Below, piece by piece: positions 44,431 to 54,838 of a DNA stretch of 64,000 nucleotides (position 1 is its first letter; the number at the start of each line of letters is the position of its first letter). The notes under the pieces were generated by a model, which saw only the letters and a list, made by a program, of their open reading frames with translations, was not told where the DNA came from and made no database searches. The position numbers and the translations under genes were made by a program. The DNA is from Prevotella sp. Rep29 (lineage in GTDB: Bacteria > Bacteroidota > Bacteroidia > Bacteroidales > Bacteroidaceae): NCBI RefSeq assembly GCF_019551475.1, contig NZ_CP047159.1, positions 1,364,001 through 1,428,000 of the forward strand, in the 5' to 3' direction.

Positions 44431-47247
44431 TCAATTTATTTTTCCTGCGAGATATTTGCCCGTAAGACTATTCTCATTGCGCACGATGTCTTCCGGGGTG
44501 CCGGCACAAACAAGGTTTCCACCCATGTCGCCGCCTTCCGGACCGAGGTCTATCACGTAATCGGCACATTTGATGATGTCAAGATTATGCTCAATGACGA
44601 TGATGGTATGGCCGCGCGCTATCAATGCGTCAAAGGCGGTGAGCAGGCGCTGGATGTCATGAAAATGGAGACCGGTGGTCGGCTCGTCGAAGATAAACAG
44701 GGTGGGGTCCTGTCGCTCCTGACCGATGAAATATGCCAGTTTCACCCGCTGATTCTCACCGCCGGAGAGCGTTGAGGAACTCTGTCCGAGCTTAATGTAT
44801 CCCAATCCGACATCTTCAAGCGGCTTGAGTCGTCCGACGATGCCTTTCTCCTTATGCTCTTCGAAAAAGGATATCGCTTCGGAAACGGTAAGGTCTAAGA
44901 TGTCGTTGATGTTTTTTCCCGCAAACCGTACGTCGAGAATATCTTTCTTGAAACGTTTCCCATGGCAGGATTCGCATTCCAGAACCAAGTCTGCCATGAA
45001 CTGCATCTCAACGGTGATGACGCCGGCACCTTTGCATTCCTCGCAGCGTCCTCCGTCGGCATTGAAAGAAAAATGCTGCGGCGAGAAATTCAGCTGCTTG
45101 GAAAGTGGCTGTTCGGCAAAAAGCTGGCGGATGGCGTCGTAGGCTTTAACGTATGTGGCGGGATTGGAACGAGTGCTCTTTCCTATTGGATTTTGATCAA
45201 CAAACTCCACGTGTTTCACTTGTTGCCAGTCGCCCTCGAGACCGCCGTATTCGCCAGGGGCATCGCACACCTCATCCAAATGACGCTTCAGGGCAGGGTA
45301 GAGGATGCCTTTCACGAGCGACGACTTGCCGCTGCCGCTGACTCCTGTAATCACATTCAGCACGTTGAGCGGAAATTTCACGTCAATGCCTTTCAGGTTG
45401 TTCATCCGTGCACCTTTGATTTCAATCGCCATATTCCACGGGCGACGGGTTGTCGGAGTTGCAATCGTGTCGGTATGGGTGAGATAACGCACGGTGTGTG
45501 AGCGCGGATATTTCTTGAGCGCTTTCTTGTCAATATCGCTTCCTTTTCCTTCAAAAACAATTTCTCCACCGAGTCTTCCTGCGTCTGGACCGATATCGAT
45601 GAGATAATCGGCTGTCCGCATGATTTCTTCATCGTGTTCAACGACGATGACGGTGTTGCCCACATCGCGCAAGTCTTTTAGCACCTGTACCAGCCTGTCT
45701 GTATCGCGGCTATGCAGTCCGATACTGGGCTCATCGAGGATGTAGAGCGAACCGACAAGTGAACTGCCAAGCGAGGTGGTCAGGTTGATTCGTTGGCTTT
45801 CGCCTCCGCTCAGCGAGTTGGACTGTCTGTTGAGCGTGAGATATCCCAGTCCCACATTTACCAGGAACTGCAGGCGGTTTTTGATTTCCACCAAGAGTCT
45901 GTTTGCGATTTTTTCCTCGTGCGCATCCAGTTTCAGGTTGTCGAACCACTGCTTGAGGTTCCATACGGACATCTCGACCAAGTCGGTAATGCTCTTGCCG
46001 TTAATCTTCACGTAACTTGCCGTTTTCTTCAGTCGTGTTCCGTGACAATCCGGGCAGAACGTCTTGCCTCGGTATCGGCTCATCATGACTCGATATTGAA
46101 TCTTGTATTGGTTCTCTTTGAGCATCTGGAAGAACGAGTCGATGGAGACTTGTTCGTGAATATCCTTGCCGCTTTCTGACGGCAATCCGTGCCAGAGCAT
46201 GTCTTTCTCTTCACGCGACAGCTTATAGTAAGGAGTGAAAATAGGGAAGTCATCTTTGGCTGCACGCCTGCAGAACTCCTCCTGCCACACCTTCATTTTC
46301 TCTCCATGCCAGCATTGTACGCAGCCGTCGTAAACGCTCAGGGTGGTATTTGGAATCACCAGTTTTTCGTCAATTCCGATGATGCGCCCGAATCCTTCGC
46401 AGGTAGGACATGCTCCGACGGGCGAATTGAACGAGAACATGTTGTCGTTCGGCTCTTCAAAAGTGATGCCGTCAGCCTCAAAACGGGTCGAGAAGTCGTA
46501 GGATATATTGGCAGGAAGGAATGCGAGGCGGCAAACGCCGTCGCCTTCGTACAGGGCTGTTTCAAGCGAATCGGTCAAACGGGACATCGTGTCGGCGCTG
46601 TCGTCAACAGACATGCGGTCAACGACGAGGTACAAATCGTTGGCATTGATTTTGTCAAGCAGCGAAGCATCGCTAAGCACATCGCTGATGCGCATAATCT
46701 CTCCTTTACAGCTCAAACGGACGAATCCCTGCTGCATTTCCATTTCCAGATGCTTTTGGAGCGGCCTGCCTTCGGGTATCTGGAGAGGCGCCATGACGAT
46801 AAACTTGGTGCCTGGAGAGAAAGAAAACACCCGTTTCAGTATGTCTTCCGTCGTGTGTTTCTTCACTTCTTCGCCGCTGATAGGGGAGTAGGTGTGTCCG
46901 ATGCGGGTGTATAGTAGCCTGAGATACTCGTAAATCTCGGTTGAAGTTCCGACTGTGGAACGTGGATTGCGGCTGTTGACCTTCTGTTCGATGGCGATTG
47001 CGGGCGGCAGACCTCTTATAAAGTCGCACTCAGGTTTGCTCAAGCGACCCAAAAACTGGCGTGCATAGGACGACAGACTCTCGACGTATCGGCGCTGACC
47101 TTCTGCATAGAGGGTGTCGAATGCCAACGACGACTTGCCGCTACCACTGACTCCAGTAACCGCAACGAATTGGTCTCGTGGGATTTTCACGTCAATATGC
47201 TTCAGGTTATTGACCCGTGCGCCTTTGATTTCGATGTATTCTGCCAT
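44431..47247 (-). CDS. uvrA: UvrABC excinuclease subunit A
   Basis: A 938-aa ABC-type ATPase that finds bulky DNA lesions and loads UvrB. Two nucleotide-binding halves: Walker A GVSGSGKSSLAFDTLY and GVSGSGKSSLVKGILY, signature LSGGESQRINL and LSGGENQRVKLA, with Walker B YILDEPSIGLH and FIFDEPTTGLH. Zinc-finger cysteines are visible (CPTCEGFG, CPDCHG, CEECKGAG, CESCHG). ATG 47247 (MAEYIEIKGARVNNL) is the family start; 64 codons upstream are an unlikely Arg-rich extension that overlaps the upstream gene. Confidence 0.98.
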   Translation of the reverse strand: MAEYIEIKGARVNNLKHIDVKIPRDQFVAVTGVSGSGKSSLAFDTLYAEGQRRYVESLSSYARQFLGRLSKPECDFIRGLPPAIAIEQKVNSRNPRSTVGTSTEIYEYLRLLYTRIGHTYSPISGEEVKKHTTEDILKRVFSFSPGTKFIVMAPLQIPEGRPLQKHLEMEMQQGFVRLSCKGEIMRISDVLSDASLLDKINANDLYLVVDRMSVDDSADTMSRLTDSLETALYEGDGVCRLAFLPANISYDFSTRFEADGITFEEPNDNMFSFNSPVGACPTCEGFGRIIGIDEKLVIPNTTLSVYDGCVQCWHGEKMKVWQEEFCRRAAKDDFPIFTPYYKLSREEKDMLWHGLPSESGKDIHEQVSIDSFFQMLKENQYKIQYRVMMSRYRGKTFCPDCHGTRLKKTASYVKINGKSITDLVEMSVWNLKQWFDNLKLDAHEEKIANRLLVEIKNRLQFLVNVGLGYLTLNRQSNSLSGGESQRINLTTSLGSSLVGSLYILDEPSIGLHSRDTDRLVQVLKDLRDVGNTVIVVEHDEEIMRTADYLIDIGPDAGRLGGEIVFEGKGSDIDKKALKKYPRSHTVRYLTHTDTIATPTTRRPWNMAIEIKGARMNNLKGIDVKFPLNVLNVITGVSGSGKSSLVKGILYPALKRHLDEVCDAPGEYGGLEGDWQQVKHVEFVDQNPIGKSTRSNPATYVKAYDAIRQLFAEQPLSKQLNFSPQHFSFNADGGRCEECKGAGVITVEMQFMADLVLECESCHGKRFKKDILDVRFAGKNINDILDLTVSEAISFFEEHKEKGIVGRLKPLEDVGLGYIKLGQSSSTLSGGENQRVKLAYFIGQERQDPTLFIFDEPTTGLHFHDIQRLLTAFDALIARGHTIIVIEHNLDIIKCADYVIDLGPEGGDMGGNLVCAGTPEDIVRNENSLTGKYLAGKIN

Positions 47248-47276
47248 GCTTTTTCGTCGGATAAGTTGCCTGCAAG

Positions 47277-47852
47277 CTATTCGTAGGAGATGCCGTTGTC
47301 TTTGATAAATGTCTCGAGACTTTTGCCTCCGTCGAGCGATGGTGAGAATTCCGTGAGTACCCGGAAGAGCTTTTTGCCATATTGTTCGATGCCGTCTTTC
47401 AGTGTGTCGAGCACGCAGACATCTCCGGCAAGTCCGCAAAGGTCTATCTGACTGATTTCCAGCGCCGTGATAAGTTGCTTCAAAGTATTTGCTGAAGCAT
47501 GGTTTTTGAATATGGAGTATTCTTCGCGGTCCTCGTAAACGCCTTTGCGGAGTACTTTCAGCAGTCCGCCTGATTCATTCAGCGGTGCAACAAGTGCGGG
47601 ATAAATGGCTGCACCGACGGTGTTACTCACACAATGAATGGGCCATTGTCCGCCTTGTGGCTGGAACGAGCAGTGTCTGTACGGGTGCCAGTCGGTCGTT
47701 ACAACTTTGCAGCAATACTTGTCTTTGTTATCTGAAATGTATGCGCCCAGTGCCTCCATAGCTTCCTGGGCGTGGGGCACGGGGAGTGATCCGCTGATGA
47801 AATCAATTTGCGGATCAACTATTAATAGCATCTTTTTCTCCATATTCTCCAT
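47277..47852 (-). CDS. pncA: Nicotinamidase-type isochorismatase-fold hydrolase
   Basis: A 191-aa enzyme, probably turning nicotinamide into nicotinate for NAD salvage. The catalytic triad fits: Asp13 (IVDPQIDF), Lys103 (RKGV) and Cys146 (AGDVCVLDT). The metal site TTDWHPYRHCSF is typical of nicotinamidases rather than isochorismatases. It is 29 bases upstream of uvrA. The symbol is by family and motif. Confidence 0.88.
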   Translation of the reverse strand: MENMEKKMLLIVDPQIDFISGSLPVPHAQEAMEALGAYISDNKDKYCCKVVTTDWHPYRHCSFQPQGGQWPIHCVSNTVGAAIYPALVAPLNESGGLLKVLRKGVYEDREEYSIFKNHASANTLKQLITALEISQIDLCGLAGDVCVLDTLKDGIEQYGKKLFRVLTEFSPSLDGGKSLETFIKDNGISYE

Positions 47853-48037
47853 ATATTTGTCCGTTAGGGGTTACCCGATTATCTTATTTATCATAATGTA
47901 TATTATCTAAAAATTGTACATATGCATTGCTTAAGTATATTGCGTGCAGTTTTTCATCACGCAACGTGCAATGTCATTGCGCCTCCTACACATTATTTAT
48001 ATATACGCGCACGCATGCGCAGGGTTTGTTTTCATGA

Positions 48038-49351
48038 TCACACGGGATTATTCTCGGCGAAAATTTGCATACGTTTATCAAGCAACGTGTACTGGTTGTC
48101 AGTTACGAATGATGTACAGATGCGCAGACCTTGCTGCTCGCTGCCAGTTGTTCCGAGGTTGATGGCTGATACGCCGTAGTACATCAGTTCGCGTGCAAGT
48201 TGGCTGGAAGTCATGCCCGGGTAGCCGATTGTGAAATAGAATCCGTCGGCTATGGGTTCTGTTCCGTCTCGGTCGTAAACGATTTGGAAGCCGTGGCGTG
48301 TGAATATTTCCTTGAGTCGGTGTGCCCGTTGTCCGTAGATAATGATATCGTCGCGGAAATTGAAGTGCCCGTCGGTGGCTTCGCGCATGATTGCTGCTAG
48401 TGCGTATTGTGCGCTGTGGCTCGTTCCTGAGCTGAGTGCGTATAGCATGCGTGTTGAGAATACGGCTCCGAAAGGCAGTCCGTCGTAACGTGCTGCGAGA
48501 TCCGGATATGTGCGGTGATAAAGCCGGTTGCTGATGCAGGTAACGGCAATGCGCTCGCCAGCATAACTGAAGGCTTTCGAGCCGCTGATGAGGAGTATGT
48601 AGTTGTCGGTATAGTGTCCCACTGTCGGCTGGTATGGCGGCTCGAACGGACGGCTCAGGTCGTTCCTGAAGTCCATCGCGAAATATGCCAGGTCTTCGAT
48701 AATGGTGACGTCGTACTCTTGTGAGAGCTCCCCTATCGTGCGCAGTTCGTCCTCAGTGAGGCATATCCACGAGGGATTGTTGGGGTTGGAATAGACGATG
48801 GCACAGATGTTTCCTGCCTTGAGATAGCTTTCAAGTTTGGCGCGCAGCCGGTCTCCGCGGTGCTCATAGACGTCGAAAGTCTCGCAGCGTGCACCCATGA
48901 CGTTAATCTGCATTTTCTGTACGGGGAATCCCGGGTCGATGAAGAGCACGGTGTCTTTTTTCCGGTCTGCCTGCGAGCATGCGAGGAAAGATGCGTAGCC
49001 GCCTTGCATGCTGCCTACGACGGGTATGCAGCCTTCGGCTTCGATGTCGATACCGATGAATGCTTTGACGAACCGTGATGCTTGTTTTTTGAGTTCGGGC
49101 AGTCCCTGTATGTCGGGATACATGTTGGCGATGCCGTCTTGTAGGGCTTTGATTTGCGCTTCCACACCCACGCGTGCTGCCGGCAGTCCGGGTATGCCCA
49201 TTTCCATCTTGATGAATTCTTCACCTGAGGCGCGCTCTGCAATGGCTGCAACCTGTTTCACTTCGCGTATGGTGGCGCGTCCAAAGTCTTGTATGCCAAA
49301 CTCTTGTATGGCTTGGTCGATAATTTCTCGTTTAATTGGTGTGGGTTTCAT
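48038..49351 (-). CDS. PLP-dependent aminotransferase, class I/II
   Basis: A 437-aa fold-type I aminotransferase. PLP lysine in SGSKAFSYAGERIAV, the NPNNPSW motif for the carboxylate-binding Asn, and a late Arg in GLRICTSFV. The N-terminus (FGRATIREVKQVAAIAERASGEEFIKMEMG) matches Bacteroidetes aminotransferases annotated only as class I/II, so the amino acid is not assigned. ATG 49351 fits the family; upstream in-frame codons run through its promoter. Confidence 0.9.
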   Translation of the reverse strand: MKPTPIKREIIDQAIQEFGIQDFGRATIREVKQVAAIAERASGEEFIKMEMGIPGLPAARVGVEAQIKALQDGIANMYPDIQGLPELKKQASRFVKAFIGIDIEAEGCIPVVGSMQGGYASFLACSQADRKKDTVLFIDPGFPVQKMQINVMGARCETFDVYEHRGDRLRAKLESYLKAGNICAIVYSNPNNPSWICLTEDELRTIGELSQEYDVTIIEDLAYFAMDFRNDLSRPFEPPYQPTVGHYTDNYILLISGSKAFSYAGERIAVTCISNRLYHRTYPDLAARYDGLPFGAVFSTRMLYALSSGTSHSAQYALAAIMREATDGHFNFRDDIIIYGQRAHRLKEIFTRHGFQIVYDRDGTEPIADGFYFTIGYPGMTSSQLARELMYYGVSAINLGTTGSEQQGLRICTSFVTDNQYTLLDKRMQIFAENNPV

Positions 49352-49386
49352 AGTGTTTTTGATTTTAGATTTTTCGTTTCTTTGTG

Positions 49387-49418
49387 CAAAGATACGGCTT
49401 TCGTCTGTATTTTCCAAA
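49387..49418 (-). promoter_or_regulatory. Promoter of the aminotransferase gene
   Basis: Minus strand: TTTG, 20 bases, TATCTTTG, 35 bases before ATG 49351. Confidence 0.78.
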
Positions 49419-49484
49419 CGAACCCTTTGCCTTTTTTTGCCTATAAATATATTAATGTACAGAAAGGACCTCTCCCCTCGCCTA

Positions 49485-50807
49485 TCAGAATGAATAAGCA
49501 AAGCCAACGGAGGCAAACTCTTTCAACTGCCAGTAACCATGGTGCCCGTCGCGCGCAACACCATCATCGAAACGCGGATAGATAAACACGTTTGTCGAAA
49601 TATACCTATTGAACTTGAAGACAAATGTATTCTCCCATTCAAACTCAGCACGCTTATAGGTCGTGAAGCCGTAGATTCGCATTTTCCAGTTAATCTGGTC
49701 GGTGAACTTCCACATCAGGTCGATCGTAAACTGAGAACCGATGTCATGCAGCGTCTTCTTGCCTTCTTCCAGATTATATCGGGTTGCCAGTTCCTTCCGT
49801 TTCACAAAGCGGAAGTTGTATGCTGCCGGTGCCAGATGGACATTTCCTGTCAGTTTTTTATTGAATGCCTCGACCGTATAGTCCATACCCAGCGAGATGT
49901 TGAGGTCGAACGGAGAGAGGAAGTCGGAGTAGATGCGCTCGTCATTGCTCTTATAGCCGCGATAGAACTGAGTAGATGCCAAGACTTGCAGCGTGTAATA
50001 CCATTTCTTAGATGCCTGCAAGCCCAGTTTTCCCGTGTATCGGATAAGGTCTTCCGACGCTTTGAATGAATGGAGGCTGTCGCTCCGTGAGGTCAGGAAG
50101 CCCAGTTTCATCTCCAGCTTATTGTCCCATTTCACCTTCTGCTTATTATTATAATTGGCTTCCATGGTGATACTTCCGAGCATTGAATAGGTGCTTTCGC
50201 CTCCCTTATACCAATTGCTCGAGACGTAATTTTGCAGGAACTGCAGATAATAGTCACCCTTTATCGTCCAGAAATTCGGACGTTTCACCAACACCTCGAC
50301 CGGTGTTTTCGTCGGCTCTATCGTGGTCGGTGAAATCTTCTCTACAAGTCCGGCATCATGATGAACCGGCACGTCAATTTCCGGGGTCGCCCCATCCGCT
50401 TTCTGCAGGTTGTTTTCGCTGTTCGCCACCAAGTCCTGACGCTTCAAGTAAATATTCATTAAAGCGTTTTCAATATACTTGTTTTCAAGACTTTGCATCG
50501 CAGAGTCACTTCCGAGTGAAAACTTGTTTTTTGCCAACGAATGATAGAAAGTCAACGGCACGAAAAGTTTGTAATATTTACCATCAAGAAGTGGTGCTTC
50601 AGAAGACAGTTTCAGCCTTCTGTTCTCCTCCGCCAGCGAGTCAATCCTGTGTCGGTAAATAGCCAATGAGTCGGTATAGTTTTTCACTAATTGTGAATGG
50701 CTGTCAACGTGCACCGCTCCGCTTCGAACGACCTGCGCACTTGCGTCAAGATGGCTCAGCAAACAGAAGCAAGCGACAATGAAGATTTTATATATTGGAC
50801 ATTTCAT
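49485..50807 (-). CDS. DUF3078 outer-membrane beta-barrel protein
   Basis: A 440-aa exported protein. Signal peptide to about residue 24 (FIVACFCLLSHLDASAQ), a coiled-coil-like stretch (SLAIYRHRIDSLAEENRRLKLS), and a C-terminal DUF3078 domain from about 175: WTIKGDYYLQFLQNYVSSNWYKGG, WDNKLEMKLGF, then alternating aromatic strands to the terminal SVGFAYSF, whose final Phe fits an outer-membrane barrel. Function is unknown. Its 5' end faces element copy E. Confidence 0.85.
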   Translation of the reverse strand: MKCPIYKIFIVACFCLLSHLDASAQVVRSGAVHVDSHSQLVKNYTDSLAIYRHRIDSLAEENRRLKLSSEAPLLDGKYYKLFVPLTFYHSLAKNKFSLGSDSAMQSLENKYIENALMNIYLKRQDLVANSENNLQKADGATPEIDVPVHHDAGLVEKISPTTIEPTKTPVEVLVKRPNFWTIKGDYYLQFLQNYVSSNWYKGGESTYSMLGSITMEANYNNKQKVKWDNKLEMKLGFLTSRSDSLHSFKASEDLIRYTGKLGLQASKKWYYTLQVLASTQFYRGYKSNDERIYSDFLSPFDLNISLGMDYTVEAFNKKLTGNVHLAPAAYNFRFVKRKELATRYNLEEGKKTLHDIGSQFTIDLMWKFTDQINWKMRIYGFTTYKRAEFEWENTFVFKFNRYISTNVFIYPRFDDGVARDGHHGYWQLKEFASVGFAYSF

Positions 50808-50820
50808 GCTGTTTTTGGTG

Positions 50821-50828
50821 CAAATTTA
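50821..50828 (-). promoter_or_regulatory. -7 box of the DUF3078 gene
   Basis: Minus strand TAAATTTG, 13 bases from the ATG 50807; no clear -33. Confidence 0.45.
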
Positions 50829-50988
50829 GACAAAATTCTCGAATTACGATACTATCGGCACAAAGAATTATGGTTTCTTCCATGTCATATCAATATTCAC
50901 GCGAGTTTCCATATAGGGGTGGATGAAAGTCTGACGGCAGCTTTTGTGCCGCTCCGGCATTCCGTTCGTTTTGCCGCTGACAGCTTTT

Positions 50989-51135
50989 GTATATTTATGC
51001 AAGGGTGAAGCGAATGATGTGCAATTCATAAACGATTGATTTTCAAAGCATTAAGAAATACTTTCCAAAAGTTAAACTTTTGGAAAGCGAAAGTTCAACC
51101 GTATATTTATACGCGTTTAGCGTATGTTTATGCAA
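50989..51135 (+). repeat. Modular 22-bp palindrome array element, copy E (2 units)
   Basis: GTATATTTATGC at 50989; first unit at 51067, again 78 bases later; second at 51089. Closing motifs GTATATTTATAC (51101) and GTATGTTTATGCAAGG (51122). This is the short form: identical frame, three units fewer. It lies between the divergent DUF3078 and pyrG genes. Confidence 0.9.
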
Positions 51136-51232
51136 GGCGTGTTTTGGGGGCATTTTTGTTGAATTTACGCAGAGCTTTCAGGGCATTTTTTGACGTTCTG
51201 ACCACATCTTATATATATTGAACTGTTATTTA

Positions 51233-51264
51233 TTTGCTCCTTTCACTTTTTTATTGTAATTTTG
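51233..51264 (+). promoter_or_regulatory. Promoter of pyrG
   Basis: TTTG at 51233-51236, 20 bases, TAATTTTG at 51257-51264, 44 bases before the GTG start. Confidence 0.75.
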
Positions 51265-51287
51265 CACCTTGACTTAGTTACTCATAA

Positions 51288-52916
<1,629 letters not shown>

Positions 52917-52919
52917 GTT

Positions 52920-54815
52920 ATGGACAAAAACACAATCATAGGAATTCTACTCATAGGAGCTGTTATCATCGGATTCAGCATATATAATCAGCCGTCAGAA
53001 GAACAAATCAAAGCCCAGCAAGAACTGTTGGCAAAGCAAGAAGCTGACAAGAAAAAGGCTGTAGAACAGCAGAAAGCCGCTCAGAAAAAACAGGAAGAAA
53101 TCAAAAAGCAGACATTGGAAGACACCACTGCCCTCTTCCACCAAGCACTCACAGGGAGTGCAGAGAACATTGTTCTCAAGAACGACAAGCTGGAACTGAC
53201 CATCAACAGCAAAGGAGGAACGGTCACAAAAGCCGTCATCAAAGACTATAAAAGCCTGGATGGTGCGAAAGACGTGACACTCTTTGACGAAAAGGACCAG
53301 AGCCTGTCGTTCAAAATCGACGGCAAAGAACAGAACATCAACACGGAAGAACTCTTTTTCTCCGCATCGGAAAAGACCGATTCCACGGTGACACTGACAG
53401 CAACAGCCGGTGCAGGAAAGACCCTCACCATGCGCTATCTGCTGGGAAAAGACTATATGCTTCACTTCTCTCTGCAAGCACAGGGAATGGAAGGCGTGTT
53501 CTCTTCAAAGACCAACGCGGTGAACGTAGAGTGGAACGAGCGCTGCCGGCAGCAGGAAAAAGGTTTTACGTTTGAAAACCGATATGCCACACTGACCTAT
53601 AAGGAGAAAGACGGAGGCACCGATTATCTGAGTGAAACATCCGAGAAAATCGACGAGCGAATCAGCGAAACGCTTGACTGGATAGCCTTTAAGAACCAGT
53701 TCTTCAGCGCCATGATGATTGCGAAGAACGACTTCGCACCAAACGCCTCACTGACCAGCATTCCCCAACAAAAGGAGTCAGGCTATCTGAAGGAGTACAA
53801 AGCACGCGTGGAGACATTCTTCGACCCGACCGGAAAGACACCCACTGAACTGGAGTTTTTCTTCGGTCCCAACGACTTCCGCCTGCTTCAAGCCATGGAG
53901 AAAGAAAGCAAATTCGGAAAGGACTTGAAGATGGAACGCCTCGTTTACTTAGGATGGCCATTGTTCCGCATCATCAACAGATGGTTCACCCTCTATGTCT
54001 TTGACTGGCTGACCAATCTTGGTCTCAACATGGGTATCGTACTCATTCTCATCACCCTGCTCCTGAAAGCCATCACCTATCCGCTGGTGAAGAAGAGTTA
54101 CATGAGCAGTGCCAAGATGCGTGTGCTCAAACCGAAACTCGACGAGGCAACCAAACAATACGACAAGCCCGAAGACCAGATGCAGAAACAGCAAGCCATG
54201 ATGCAGATGTATGCACAGTATGGCGTGAGCCCGCTGAGCGGCTGTCTGCCGATGGTCATCCAGATGCCTATCTGGATTGCGATGTTCAACTTCGTGCCGA
54301 ACGCCATACAGCTGCGCGGTGAGAGCTTCCTTTGGATTGAAGACCTCTCCACCTACGACCCGATTGCTGAATGGGGAACGAACATCTGGATGATTGGCGA
54401 CCACCTCTCCCTGACGTGTATCCTCTTCTGCGGAGCCAACCTGCTCTACTCATGGATGACAATGCGCCAGCAACGCGACCAGATGGTGGGAGCACAGGCT
54501 CAACAAATGAAAATGATGCAATGGATGATGTTCCTCATGCCGCTCATGTTCTTCTTCATCTTCAACGACTACAGTGCCGGACTGAACTTCTACTACTTCG
54601 TCAGCCTCTTCTTCAGTGCTGCCATCATGTGGGCACTGCGCAAGACGACCAACGACGAGAAACTGCTCAAGGCACTCGAAGCACGTTATCAAGAGAACAA
54701 GAACAACCCCAAGAAGGTCGGAGGATTAGCCGCCCGACTCGAGGCGATGCAGAAACAGCAACAGGAAATGCAGCGCAAGAGAGAGGAACTGGAACGAAAG
54801 CGAAAAGGCGTATAA
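52920..54815 (+). CDS. yidC: Membrane protein insertase YidC
   Basis: A 631-aa inner-membrane insertase. N-terminal membrane segment (IIGILLIGAVIIGFSIY, 5-21), a Lys/Gln-rich coiled-coil stretch (about 28-70), the large periplasmic domain (about 75-345), and the conserved membrane core (FDWLTNLGLNMGIVLILITLLLKAITYPL, MYAQYGVSPLSGCLPMVIQMPIWIAMFNFV, shown as spans about 360-470) with the last segments to about 580. The tail is basic and Gln/Lys-rich, as expected for ribosome contact. It is tightly linked behind pyrG. Confidence 0.97.
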   Translation: MDKNTIIGILLIGAVIIGFSIYNQPSEEQIKAQQELLAKQEADKKKAVEQQKAAQKKQEEIKKQTLEDTTALFHQALTGSAENIVLKNDKLELTINSKGGTVTKAVIKDYKSLDGAKDVTLFDEKDQSLSFKIDGKEQNINTEELFFSASEKTDSTVTLTATAGAGKTLTMRYLLGKDYMLHFSLQAQGMEGVFSSKTNAVNVEWNERCRQQEKGFTFENRYATLTYKEKDGGTDYLSETSEKIDERISETLDWIAFKNQFFSAMMIAKNDFAPNASLTSIPQQKESGYLKEYKARVETFFDPTGKTPTELEFFFGPNDFRLLQAMEKESKFGKDLKMERLVYLGWPLFRIINRWFTLYVFDWLTNLGLNMGIVLILITLLLKAITYPLVKKSYMSSAKMRVLKPKLDEATKQYDKPEDQMQKQQAMMQMYAQYGVSPLSGCLPMVIQMPIWIAMFNFVPNAIQLRGESFLWIEDLSTYDPIAEWGTNIWMIGDHLSLTCILFCGANLLYSWMTMRQQRDQMVGAQAQQMKMMQWMMFLMPLMFFFIFNDYSAGLNFYYFVSLFFSAAIMWALRKTTNDEKLLKALEARYQENKNNPKKVGGLAARLEAMQKQQQEMQRKREELERKRKGV

Positions 54816-54838
54816 ACTTAAATCTAATTTATCAAAAT

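Noticed and set aside
47248-47439. 64-codon extension of UvrA
   Set aside because: Arg-rich, overlaps pncA, and the family start MAEYIEIKGARVNNL lies at 47247.
54371-54838. 156-codon upstream extension of the DPP5-like peptidase
   Set aside because: It lies in another frame inside the conserved C-terminus of yidC; the peptidase has a proper signal peptide starting at 54839.
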